A DNA stretch of 14,928 bases from CBDCUC01 sp965222485 (GTDB lineage: Bacteria > Pseudomonadota > Alphaproteobacteria > Rhizobiales > Hyphomicrobiaceae): positions 1-14,928 of the forward strand of contig CBDCUC010000029.1 in assembly GCA_965222485.1 (NCBI GenBank), given 5' to 3'. The translations under genes were made by a program, and so were the position numbers. Numbering within the stretch: the stretch's first letter is position 1; each line of letters starts with the position of its first letter. Below the pieces are notes generated by a model, which saw only the letters and a list, made by a program, of their open reading frames with translations, had not been told where the DNA came from and made no database searches. Of the stretch, positions 6,652-14,475 are shown in pieces.

Positions 6652-7503
6652 ATGGAGTTTTATACTGAACAAACAGTGTCCAATTGGCAAATCCTGAAAA
6701 CGAAACTTTCGGGTCTTGGCTCATCATTCATTTTTCGAGGCCAAGCCGAAAGAAAGTGGGACCTTGCGAGCACATTGACCCGCTCGGCAGAGGGCATCAA
6801 AGCGAGCATCGCTGAAACTGCAGCGATCGAGATATTTAAGAGTCGCGCCCGGCAATACCTGAATGAAGCAAATACACCTGGTTCTACTTTGGAGTGGCTG
6901 GCTTTGATGCAGCATCATGGTGCGCCCACTAGGCTGTTGGATTGGTCCAAGTCCCCCTATGTGGCCGCATATTTTGCGCTTGAGGCCCCTGGCCAACCAG
7001 CCGATTTTGCAACTATCTGGGCGGTCAATCATGAATGGCTAAAGCTCGAATTCATGGATACTGCAAAAAAATGCATAACTGAACTTTCAAACCTGCACTC
7101 TGGAGACAGTATTGCTGCGGACGAGTTTTTTAACCCAGCCGTGTTGAGCAATCGGGTGCGCGGTCTTTTGCCGATTCAGCCACACCAATTCAATCAACGG
7201 CAAGGGGTTCAACAAGGACTATTTCTGTGTGTTGGCGATGTGAATTCAAGCCTTGAAGACAATGTTGCGGTGCTTGATAAATGCGAGCTAAGAAAACATA
7301 TCTTTAAGCTCTCGATAAGGAAGTCAATGCGGAAAGATGCGCTGGAAGACCTCTTCAAAATGAATGTCAGCAGCGAATCACTTTTCCCTGGCATAGATGG
7401 ATTTAGCAGATCACTACCTCACAGGTTGTTGCTTCTCGCGGATAAGTGCAATTCTCTGAAGAGGATTGAGCAAGGCCAAATTCACGGTTGGCACATCCCG
7501 TAG
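6652..7503 (+). CDS. FRG-domain-containing protein
   Basis: The FRG domain is named after its conserved Phe-Arg-Gly. Here FIFRGQAERKWDL spans about residues 26-38 from the ATG at 6652, and the second hallmark block, MQHHGAPTRLLDW and SPYVAAYFALE, spans about 86-111. The protein is 283 residues long from 6652. An ATG at 6613 would add 13 unremarkable residues; 6652 has AAAGG nine bases upstream and starts close to the domain, as is usual. The molecular activity of FRG domains is not well established. They are common in accessory and defence regions, and no transmembrane segment is present, so a cytoplasmic role is expected. The C-terminal 150 residues show no further known domain. It sits alone on the plus strand and has an A7 run at 7064-7070. 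Confidence 0.88.
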   Translation: MEFYTEQTVSNWQILKTKLSGLGSSFIFRGQAERKWDLASTLTRSAEGIKASIAETAAIEIFKSRARQYLNEANTPGSTLEWLALMQHHGAPTRLLDWSKSPYVAAYFALEAPGQPADFATIWAVNHEWLKLEFMDTAKKCITELSNLHSGDSIAADEFFNPAVLSNRVRGLLPIQPHQFNQRQGVQQGLFLCVGDVNSSLEDNVAVLDKCELRKHIFKLSIRKSMRKDALEDLFKMNVSSESLFPGIDGFSRSLPHRLLLLADKCNSLKRIEQGQIHGWHIP

Positions 7504-7772
7504 ACCTCATTGCGTCATCGCAGAACATTTCAAAAATGAGTCAACGGCTGTCTTCGAGGTGGGTGCGGGATATTTCCAATGCTTCACCCTAGTGTGCTCA
7601 CGCGGCCAGCGCGAGGTTCCGGTCGGTGTGGTGATACATAGTTGCGTGAGACTATCTGCGTATGAAGGTTTTTGCAGTTGCATGTATACATAGTGGGCAG
7701 AATGCCACCGGCAAAAATACTTCCATTAATTTGACGCCAGAATAGCTATTAATGACTACAGGAGAATGTATC

Positions 7773-8786
7773 GTGTTCACCAGATTATTTTCCGCTCTAG
7801 TGTTCGTTTTCCTATGCTTCAACATCCCCACTCAGGCGCAAGAAAAGCGTTGGGCCAGATTAATAGAGCGGATGGAAAAAGTCTCAGAGGAAGCACTGGG
7901 CGGTTATTGGAAAGAGCTAGACAAAGAGCTGTTCGCAGCGCGCGACTGCGAGTACACAGCTTCAGAAGTGCGAGAGTTTGACTCACACCTTGAGCTAACA
8001 CCTTCTGAAAAGACAACCACCTCAAAGATGCACGCCCCTTGGGGGCTACCTGTCGCGCAAGCTGCGTTTGATGCTGAGCGCCTCGTGCATCATCGAGAGT
8101 ACGTTATTCGTCATAGTGGTGCATTCAAGATCCCAGTCTTCGCCACCTATCGCTTGAGGCGGGACGACATCACTAGCCGAACAAACAAGAAGTGTTTTCG
8201 CGCCGATCCACGTTTGCCGTCTGGCGAAAGTGCACAGTTGCCGGACTACGACGAACCAGTTTTTGACCGTGGTCATCTCGTGCCGCGAGCCGATATGAAC
8301 CGCAGCGAAGTTGTCATGGCGAACACCTACGTCCTGTCAAATATGATGCCTCAGCATGATAGGTTTAACAGGGGTATTTGGAAGAACTTTGAAAAGGTGG
8401 TGCGGGTCTGGGCTGAAGACCACGGCACAATCTATGTTCTAACAGGGCCGATCTTTGATAGAGATAGCGATCAAAACCGCGATGATCCTGCAGATGTCGA
8501 TCGCGTTGAACCACGCAACAATCTCGGATTGCCGACCCATTTCTTCAAAATTGTTCTCTACGTACGAGACTCCGGGTTCATAGATGCGATTGCTATACGT
8601 CTTCCGCACAAAGACAACCTCTTTCCGCAAGGAACACCGATGGAGGAAAAGCTAGAGTTTATTGAAAAGAACATCACCAGCATCGACGAGATTGAGGCTG
8701 TCACCGGCTACGACTTTTTTCCGAACATGCCGCGGGCTCAACAGGTCGCAGTCGAACGGGCAATTGCGAGTGGTCTGTGGGAGTAA
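7773..8786 (+). CDS. Exported DNA/RNA non-specific endonuclease (NUC/Serratia nuclease type)
   Basis: This is a beta-beta-alpha-metal nuclease that cuts DNA and RNA without sequence preference, likely outside the cytoplasm. From the GTG start (337 residues) the signal peptide is about 1-22 (LFSALVFVFLCFNIPTQAQ). The active-site motif DRGH is at 165-168 with His168 as the expected general base. SNMMPQ (189-194) and FNRGIWKNFE (198-207) supply the metal-ligand Asn199 and Glu207, with the same eight-residue spacing as Asn119/Glu127 in the Serratia enzyme. GGAG at 7761-7764 lies eight bases before the GTG at 7773. An upstream in-frame ATG at 7752 would place that site inside the gene and spoil the signal peptide. 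An immunity inhibitor is not evident next to it. Confidence 0.9.
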   Translation: MFTRLFSALVFVFLCFNIPTQAQEKRWARLIERMEKVSEEALGGYWKELDKELFAARDCEYTASEVREFDSHLELTPSEKTTTSKMHAPWGLPVAQAAFDAERLVHHREYVIRHSGAFKIPVFATYRLRRDDITSRTNKKCFRADPRLPSGESAQLPDYDEPVFDRGHLVPRADMNRSEVVMANTYVLSNMMPQHDRFNRGIWKNFEKVVRVWAEDHGTIYVLTGPIFDRDSDQNRDDPADVDRVEPRNNLGLPTHFFKIVLYVRDSGFIDAIAIRLPHKDNLFPQGTPMEEKLEFIEKNITSIDEIEAVTGYDFFPNMPRAQQVAVERAIASGLWE

Positions 8787-8794
8787 TGCGGCGG

Positions 8795-8817
8795 CTGGTG
8801 CTTACGCACAGCGCCAG
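8795..8817 (+). terminator. Weak hairpin after the NUC nuclease gene
   Basis: CTGGTGC (8795-8801) can pair with GCGCCAG (8811-8817), including one G-U pair, around a 9-base loop, eight bases after the nuclease stop. No T-run follows, so this is at most a weak or factor-dependent terminator. Confidence 0.25.
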
Positions 8818-8991
8818 TGAGTGAGCTGTGGGCTGCGTAATGGCTTGAAAGTGGCGGCGGGCCTAAGGTGGTGAAATGGCCCATGCAAAGCAGTCGGACT
8901 TCGAGCCGATGGCTGTCCGAAGAACAGAAGTGAAAGGCAATACTTGAACTCGATTTCACAATGCGGACATCCAGCGTACCAGCGAGGTTAC

Positions 8992-9831
8992 ATGAAAACG
9001 TCTCCCCCTGCGGAATCCAAGAGGTTCCGGCTTCCTTTCCAGGTTTCGGTGGCTTGCTGGATCGATTTGCTCGGGTATGGAGGTATGATGTCAGCGGCTC
9101 GGTTCAATCCGCTACGGTCCGATGCGCGCCAGGCGCTTAATCGATTACGGACCTTCCATGCGGTTGTCGCTGAGCACAGCGCGCGCCATTTCCCAACATT
9201 GGTTATGAATGACGGTGCGGTCGCCTATCGCGACCTATCGCTCAAAAGCCGATCTGCCACACACGACTTTCTGACCCGTGCCTGGAACCTATTTTCTGCG
9301 ATCAGAAAAGAGGAAAGTAAGGGTGGTTATCCCGGCGCAAGATTAGTCCTTGCCTGCGGCTTTCGTATGCGAGGGCGAAGGGCTGGACTCGATCAATCGC
9401 GGAGGCAGTTTGCGTTGATTGCCAATCGGTTACAAAACTGTGAGATCGACGCGCAACAGGCGGTTAAAGAGTTCTCAGCCATGCGACCGCGCTTCGACAT
9501 TGTGCCGCAACTTCAGGCAAATTTTGCGTTCACGAAGGCCTACATTGCTGAGCAAGGAGGATCTGAGGCAGGACTTCCTGGCTCACAATTCTATGTCGAG
9601 ACGCTACTTTTTGGAGGTCGTCGCCCAGCTTGGATCAACTTGGGCCCAGATATTTCGTGGGCCCATCCGTCGCTAGATCTGAAGGCTACGTTTGCGGCAG
9701 TTGAGGGCTTCACGACGCGACGGCATCTCGCTGGTGGACCGCCCGATGTGCTGGATGGCTTAGCGATCGCACAGGTGCTTGCTCAGGACAAAGATGTCTT
9801 ATCGGCCTTGCGTGCTGCGGCAAAATCGTGA
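8992..9831 (+). CDS. Conserved cytoplasmic protein with class III cyclase-like N-terminal motifs
   Basis: From ATG 8992 this is 279 residues. A TTG at 8944 with a good GAAAGG six bases upstream is an alternative start, adding 16 residues. The N-terminal half has the pattern VACWIDLLGYGGM (20-32), then PTLVMNDGAVAYRDL (68-82), then ARLVLACGF (116-124). This is the hydrophobic-Asp/Gly, later Asp-containing strand, Gly layout of proteins related to class III nucleotide cyclases, and Asp25 and Asp74 would be the metal-binding pair. That reading is an inference from motif order only. The C-terminal half (FDIVPQLQANFAFTKAY, 163-179) is not recognised. There is no signal peptide or membrane segment. 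It lies 205 bases after the exported nuclease on the same strand and is convergent with the PD-(D/E)XK gene. Confidence 0.7.
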   Translation: MKTSPPAESKRFRLPFQVSVACWIDLLGYGGMMSAARFNPLRSDARQALNRLRTFHAVVAEHSARHFPTLVMNDGAVAYRDLSLKSRSATHDFLTRAWNLFSAIRKEESKGGYPGARLVLACGFRMRGRRAGLDQSRRQFALIANRLQNCEIDAQQAVKEFSAMRPRFDIVPQLQANFAFTKAYIAEQGGSEAGLPGSQFYVETLLFGGRRPAWINLGPDISWAHPSLDLKATFAAVEGFTTRRHLAGGPPDVLDGLAIAQVLAQDKDVLSALRAAAKS

Positions 9832-10022
9832 CGCAAGTTGCAGAGAGCTTTTAGAGATTGCCGCCCGAGCCGCAACAATTGATTTGCAGTGGTTGTGGAC
9901 AATATGAATGCAGCAGCAGCCATGTCAGAATCCAGTAGAGCCGAAATAGGGTTGGCTGGTACCAAAGCCCGATTTTTACCTTGGTCAACGCTTGAACGGA
10001 CACAGCTCAGACTGCGCCATAA

Positions 10023-11447
10023 CTAGAGTTTTGATGCTGAGGGTGGCTTGTACTCAGCGAGAACTGTTTTGCAGCTGAGGTTGTATTTTACCTGCTCTGA
10101 GGCCTCTTTGGCTAATTTCTCTGCAGATTGGACTTTATCTACTTCGTCAGTGTCAAAGGCAACTATAAGAAACTTTCCAATATCGATACTTTCGCTCTTC
10201 ATGTACTGTGGAAGTTGCCTTTTGAGGCCATTCCAGAATTTTGTATTTTTGACAAGTTTCATCTCCAGCAGAGCTCGCATACTGATTCCGCGCGAAAATT
10301 TGAAATCAACGGGACCACGACCAATGTTTCCCTCGCGCGTGATATCTATGTTGTTGGCGTGACAGATGTGCTTAACCACACCAAGGAACGCTAGCTGGCA
10401 AATCTCTTCGGATCGAGGCGCTCCATCATCGGTATAGAGTAACTTCCAGCCTGCATTGTCCTCGACGAAAGTCTGGAATGCGTCAATCAGCTGATCAATG
10501 AAGACTGGGAGATCCTTTTTTGACCTCACTTTGACAATCGTTGGATGAGTGTCGACGTAGTCTCTGGTGAAGTGATACCAGCGGATGAGCCCTTTAGGAT
10601 CATTTTCAATGTCGTAGGCATCGGCACCTTCGCCCTCGACAAAAGCGATGAAATCCTCGACCGATCGAAAATTCTTGAGGGCGTTTTCTATTATGACTTC
10701 TTTGTTCACGTTCCGCGTGACCTCTTCCCCAAAATCACGCTTCAAATCGTCGGCATTCATATCAAAGCAGTAGCCCCAATAATCGTCCGCGTTGATTGAG
10801 GGAAGCGGACGAAGATAGTCTTTGGGGCATAGTAATATCTGCTTGCCGTTGTACGGATTGGTTGGAGCGGTGATGTTCCGCTGCACCCATCGTCCGCGCT
10901 TCTCGTCGAAGACAGCGCGCGGGTGCGGCATTCTCTTTGTTGGAATCGACAACCTCTTGCAGATGCGCTCGGTATAAACAGCGAATCGCATGCGCAAGAT
11001 GTTTCCCACGGTATCAGATATCGTATCTGGTCCGATCTTCTCTCTGAAGAGCTGGACGGTCTCGAAATGCTCAGGCCTACTCAGGCCAAATGCTATGGCC
11101 GCCTGGATGCCTTCTGCAACGAGTCGAGCTTTGCCTTTTCCGGTTCCTGCGCCACCCGTCCCGCGTGCGGTAAAGCCTAAGCACAGTTCTTCTGCTTCTG
11201 GAGCGGCCAAGACCGACAAAGCCTTCTTCCAATAGTGTGAATTTCTGTCGCCGGCTGCTTTCGCCACGAGGTTAAACGCATAGTCGTAGTAGGTGATCAT
11301 CTCCTCGTGCGAACCTTTGAAGGGGCCGAACTCATGCTGGAAAATTAGAAAAGGATCAACGAAGAGCTTAATATCACTGGATAACAGCGGGTCGAACCAC
11401 TCTTCGGTGCCATCGAGCAAAATTCCAAAATGGTCCGAAAAGAGCAT
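10023..11447 (-). CDS. Large protein with C-terminal PD-(D/E)XK nuclease domain
   Basis: The frame is open from 11696, but the ATG at 11447 has AAAGGA six bases upstream, and the extra upstream residues are a low-complexity shadow of the neighbouring repeat gene. This gives 474 residues. The C-terminal part carries a restriction-endonuclease-like core: a helix with Glu (SEEICQLAFLGVVKHIC, 346-362), VDF with Asp381, LLEMKL with Glu395 and Lys397, and QLPQY with Gln411. This is the order E, D, ExK, Q of PD-(D/E)XK phosphodiesterases. The N-terminal 300 residues (LFVDPFLIF, 28-36, and a Gly-rich GTGGAGTGKGK, 97-107) match nothing I know. The Gly-rich stretch is not a clear P-loop. No signal peptide is present. 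It is the second gene of a two-gene minus-strand cassette. Confidence 0.78.
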   Translation of the reverse strand: MLFSDHFGILLDGTEEWFDPLLSSDIKLFVDPFLIFQHEFGPFKGSHEEMITYYDYAFNLVAKAAGDRNSHYWKKALSVLAAPEAEELCLGFTARGTGGAGTGKGKARLVAEGIQAAIAFGLSRPEHFETVQLFREKIGPDTISDTVGNILRMRFAVYTERICKRLSIPTKRMPHPRAVFDEKRGRWVQRNITAPTNPYNGKQILLCPKDYLRPLPSINADDYWGYCFDMNADDLKRDFGEEVTRNVNKEVIIENALKNFRSVEDFIAFVEGEGADAYDIENDPKGLIRWYHFTRDYVDTHPTIVKVRSKKDLPVFIDQLIDAFQTFVEDNAGWKLLYTDDGAPRSEEICQLAFLGVVKHICHANNIDITREGNIGRGPVDFKFSRGISMRALLEMKLVKNTKFWNGLKRQLPQYMKSESIDIGKFLIVAFDTDEVDKVQSAEKLAKEASEQVKYNLSCKTVLAEYKPPSASKL

Positions 11448-11487
11448 AAAGTATCCTTTGTCGCTGGCGCGACCTTGGCGAGTGAGT

Positions 11488-11742
11488 TCACCTTCCAGAC
11501 GGTCGTTGCGCCAATGCCGATGCGGCAGCCGACTTTGCTCGCTTGCTTGCCGTTTTGCTCTGTAATGTCTTTCCAGCCGCACTCGCTGCACGCTTGCTGG
11601 TAACTTCTGGGCTCCCAACCTGAGTAAGGGTTGAACCCGCAGCTGACTTTGCTGCTTTGCTAGCCGTCTTGCTCCGAAGTGTCTTTGCTGCCGCACTCGC
11701 GGCGCTCTTGCCGGTCGATTTCGATGTGGATTTGCGTGCCAT
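11488..11742 (-). CDS. Tiny basic Ala/Lys/Ser-rich protein made of two 29-residue repeats
   Basis: The protein has 84 residues from ATG 11742 (GGGGAC eight bases upstream); further in-frame ATGs upstream are less likely. Residues 13-41 and 51-79 are the same 29-residue unit, identical at 22 positions: core KTLRSKTASKAAKSAAGS in the first and KTLQSKTASKRAKSAAAS in the second, 38 residues apart. Each unit looks like two short basic helices. The protein is strongly positive and could bind nucleic acid or an acidic partner. I recall short proteins of this style in many proteobacteria, annotated only as hypothetical. Its stop is 40 bases before the nuclease start, so the two are probably co-transcribed. 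A role as regulator, inhibitor or DNA-targeting partner of the nuclease is inference. Confidence 0.65.
   Translation of the reverse strand: MARKSTSKSTGKSAASAAAKTLRSKTASKAAKSAAGSTLTQVGSPEVTSKRAASAAGKTLQSKTASKRAKSAAASALAQRPSGR
11506..11706 (-). repeat. Two diverged 87-base tandem units, 114-base period
   Basis: The units 11620-11706 and 11506-11592 encode the two 29-residue repeats of the small basic protein. The bases are similar but not identical, so the duplication is old and kept at the protein level. Confidence 0.6.
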
Positions 11743-12139
11743 GACAGGTCCCCGGTTGACGTTGCTCATGGCGGCACATTGAAGCGATTCGTACTCCATG
11801 TGGACTCTTTTCGTTCTCACGGTCGATGCTGCGGTCAGGCCCGCCTGTGATTAGACGTTTCCCTTGAATTGGCAGGCACCAACATGAAAACAGAAATCAT
11901 CAGTCGATAGGTGCAGGGTCGCTCTGCTTCTGCGGTTGGGATTTCACTGCCGGACAGCGATAGGAACCAATGGGCCAGAGAGAGACATTCATCCTACCCC
12001 TTTCGGTACAGCTAATGCTTCCACAACAGAAAAGACTGTCGATTATGTCGAGCTAAGCAGGTTAGGCTTGGCTGTTGCAGCGGGGGCATTTGGATGTTCT
12101 CATATCCTCGTGGCGTAAACGTCGTGTAGGAGTTTAAAG
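11743..12139. other. Divergent intergenic region between the nuclease cassette and the GmrSD gene
   Basis: About 400 bases separate the two divergent units. It should hold both promoters, but I see no box pair good enough to call. A plus-strand frame at 11936-12118 has no ribosome binding site or recognisable product. AGGAG at 12128-12132, seven bases before the GTG at 12140, is the GmrSD ribosome binding site. Confidence 0.4.
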
Positions 12140-14122
12140 GTGCCTAAGCTGACAGCTCACGAGCAACCGATATCGCGCATTTTTAGCAACGACTATGTAT
12201 TTCGGATCCCACCTTATCAACGACCGTATGCTTGGAGCACCGAACACGTCCGAGAGTTATTAGATGACCTCTTAACTTTTATGCAAACCACTAATTCCGT
12301 CACTGTAGAAGATATGCCGCCATACTTTCTTGGGAGCATAGTACTTATAAAGGCCGAAGGCTCTCCGAACTCAGAGGTTGTGGATGGGCAACAACGCCTA
12401 ACCACGCTCACCTTAATTTTGTCAGCCATCAGAGCAAGTTTTTCCGGAACCCACGCCTCTGACATCACTCATCTAATCTACGAAAAGGGTAGCGTGGTTC
12501 TAGGCACGCAAGATCGATTTCGGCTTTCGCTCCGCGAACGTGATTCCGAATTCTTCCAGCGGTACGTACAAAAAGAAGACGGTTTTGCAGATCTTCTGGA
12601 ATTGGTGGACATCCCAACCGACAGTCAAAAGAACATTCGCGATAATGCCCGTTCTATCAATGAACACCTCTCGGAGTTAAGCGCACAAGATCGATTAGAT
12701 CTCGCGCAATTTATTGTCACGCGCTGCTATCTTGTGGTTGTTGCCACACCAGACCTGGACGCCGCATATCGGATTTTTTCTGTTCTCAACACTCGAGGCC
12801 TCGACCTTGCAGCAACTGACATCCTGAAAGCCGAAGTCATCGGCGCGCTGCCAAACCGAGAGCGCGACGCCTACACGAAAAAGTGGGAGGACACGGAAGA
12901 AGAACTAGGACGTGGCTCTTTTGGGGAATTGTTTGGCCATATCAGGATGATTTACCGAAAAGCGAAGCCTCATGGAACGCTGCTGGAAGAGTTTCGACGA
13001 CATGTACTCGCGGGTCTAACGCCGAGCGATTTCATTGATAACGTTCTGCATCCGCTTTCAAGAGTCTTTGGTGAGATCGTTGACTCTGCTTACGCTAACA
13101 CCCGACGTGAGGATCGAATAAATGAGGCTCTGCGTTGGTTAAACAGACTGGAGTTTAATGACTGGGTTCCGCCGGCGCTAGCATTTGTGGATCGCAATAG
13201 AGCCGACACGGAAGAATTGGATCGCTTTTTTAACGACCTCGATCGGCTTTCATATGCCTTGCTATTAATGAAACCAGGAATCAATGGGCGGATCGAACGG
13301 TATTCTCGTCTTACTCGGGCTATTGAAATGGATGAGGATGTCTTTCATGAAGAGGCGCCTCTGCAATTAACGCCCATCGAGCAGCATCAAACATTCAGCA
13401 TCCTGTCTGGACCTATATACAGCACACTTCATGCCCGCGCCAGACGACTGGTCCTCTTGCGACTGGATTCCCTCCTATCTGGTGGGGGCGCAACTTACGA
13501 CTATGGTACCGTTACAGTCGAACATATATTGCCACAATCGCCCGCGGTCGGGAGCAAATGGCTTTCTTGGTTCCCAGATCAAGACGAGCGAAGCGAGCTT
13601 GTTCATTGTCTCGGCAATTTGGTTCTTCTCACGCGGAAAAAAAATAGCGCTGCGTCAAACTATGAATTCGACCAAAAGAAGAGCGCTTATTTCACCAGGA
13701 ATGGCGTATCGCCGTTTGCAATAACGACCCAAGTAATCGAGCATTTGGAGTGGACGCCGGGAATTGTTCAGGACAGGCAAAAAGCTCTACTTGAAATATT
13801 GAGTAGGCATTGGCGATTGCAAGCGCGCGATGGCTCGATTGTCCTACAGGATATTTCCGACAATTGCGAAGGAGACGGAACCTGGAAGGACGACGTGTGC
13901 ATGGGTCTAGAGCGACTCGGCGGTCGAGCCTCGTTACACCAAATCTACGAAGAGGTACGGGGATTAAGAAGGGCGGCAGCCAGGACTATTCCTAAGACGT
14001 TCGAGGCTGTTATACGACGTACGCTCGAAGAAAATTCAAGTGATTCCGCAAGTTACAAAGGGCGGAGCGACCTGTTCCGTATGGCCGAGGGCAAGGGAGC
14101 CGGCATTTGGGAGCTGCGGTAA
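12140..14122 (+). CDS. Single-chain GmrSD-type type IV restriction protein (DUF262 + DUF1524)
   Basis: The 660-residue protein fuses both halves of the GmrSD family, known for restricting sugar-modified phage DNA. The N-terminal DUF262 (GmrS-like, ParB-related NTPase) shows IPPYQRPYAW (23-32), FLGSIVL (63-69), VVDGQQRLTTL (80-90) and LNTRGLDLAATDILKAE (216-232). The C-terminal DUF1524 HNH-type nuclease shows VEHILPQ (460-466, His462), LGNLVLL (491-497), then Asn502 and SNYEF (506-510). A tail of about 85 residues (LERLGGRASLHQIYEEV, then VIRRTLEENSSDS and GAGIWELR) looks like a winged helix also seen at the ends of other restriction proteins. The GTG start has AGGAG seven bases upstream. An A8 run (13637-13644) lies inside the nuclease motif. 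It is transcribed alone; the substrate specificity is unknown. Confidence 0.9.
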   Translation: MPKLTAHEQPISRIFSNDYVFRIPPYQRPYAWSTEHVRELLDDLLTFMQTTNSVTVEDMPPYFLGSIVLIKAEGSPNSEVVDGQQRLTTLTLILSAIRASFSGTHASDITHLIYEKGSVVLGTQDRFRLSLRERDSEFFQRYVQKEDGFADLLELVDIPTDSQKNIRDNARSINEHLSELSAQDRLDLAQFIVTRCYLVVVATPDLDAAYRIFSVLNTRGLDLAATDILKAEVIGALPNRERDAYTKKWEDTEEELGRGSFGELFGHIRMIYRKAKPHGTLLEEFRRHVLAGLTPSDFIDNVLHPLSRVFGEIVDSAYANTRREDRINEALRWLNRLEFNDWVPPALAFVDRNRADTEELDRFFNDLDRLSYALLLMKPGINGRIERYSRLTRAIEMDEDVFHEEAPLQLTPIEQHQTFSILSGPIYSTLHARARRLVLLRLDSLLSGGGATYDYGTVTVEHILPQSPAVGSKWLSWFPDQDERSELVHCLGNLVLLTRKKNSAASNYEFDQKKSAYFTRNGVSPFAITTQVIEHLEWTPGIVQDRQKALLEILSRHWRLQARDGSIVLQDISDNCEGDGTWKDDVCMGLERLGGRASLHQIYEEVRGLRRAAARTIPKTFEAVIRRTLEENSSDSASYKGRSDLFRMAEGKGAGIWELR

Positions 14123-14199
14123 GAACTCGCTTATAGCCCATTGCTTCGGGTCAGACTCGGCTGTTCAACCCCTTCCCAATCTGACCGCTTCACCCCCTC

Positions 14200-14262
14200 T
14201 TAGCTGACGTTCGACGATGCTGTGCTTGCAGCCGCAAGATGCGCAGATTCAATGTCAGCTAA
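14200..14262 (+). repeat. Nested inverted-repeat element (about 22 paired bases)
   Basis: The outer arms TTAGCTGACGTT (14200-14211) and AATGTCAGCTAA (14251-14262) pair along 12 positions with one G-U. Inside, CTGTG with CTTGC (14220-14229) pairs with GCAAG (14234-14238) and CGCAG (14242-14246), with a loop AGCC and a small bulge. It lies 78 bases after the GmrSD stop. No T-run follows, so a simple terminator is uncertain; it may be a structured RNA, a palindromic intergenic repeat or a recombination site. Confidence 0.5.
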
Positions 14263-14452
14263 TTGGGATGTCTCTTTGGCGCCAATTTCACATCGGACCG
14301 CCAACGTGCTTCGACGAGCCGGCGGAGTATTTTTTTCGGTTCAATGAAACAGCGGCAGATTCTATTTAATGGGAGCCAATGAGCATGGGCTCTTGTGGGA
14401 AAAACGAAGCCTGAGTTTGCGTGCCGATAAATACAGTAGTGGGGCCCCGGCG

Positions 14453-14475
14453 CACGGTTTGGGGTACCCCCCGTG
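14453..14475 (-). terminator. GC-rich hairpin downstream of the HTH gene
   Basis: CACGG (14453-14457) pairs with CCGTG (14471-14475), and GGGGTACCCC (14461-14470) between them is self-complementary. It lies 31 bases after the minus-strand HTH stop. There is no T-run, so terminator function is a guess. Confidence 0.25.

Noticed and set aside
11448..11696. N-terminal extension of the PD-(D/E)XK protein by 83 residues
   Set aside because: It is an out-of-frame reading of the Ala/Lys repeat gene on the same strand, Arg/Gln-rich and without a ribosome binding site, while ATG 11447 has AAAGGA at ideal spacing.
11936..12118. 60-residue plus-strand frame before the GmrSD gene
   Set aside because: No ribosome binding site, no motif, and it sits in a likely promoter region.
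14200..14262. Integron attC site
   Set aside because: The GTTRRRY/RYYYAAC core boxes are absent and no integrase or cassette pattern is visible.
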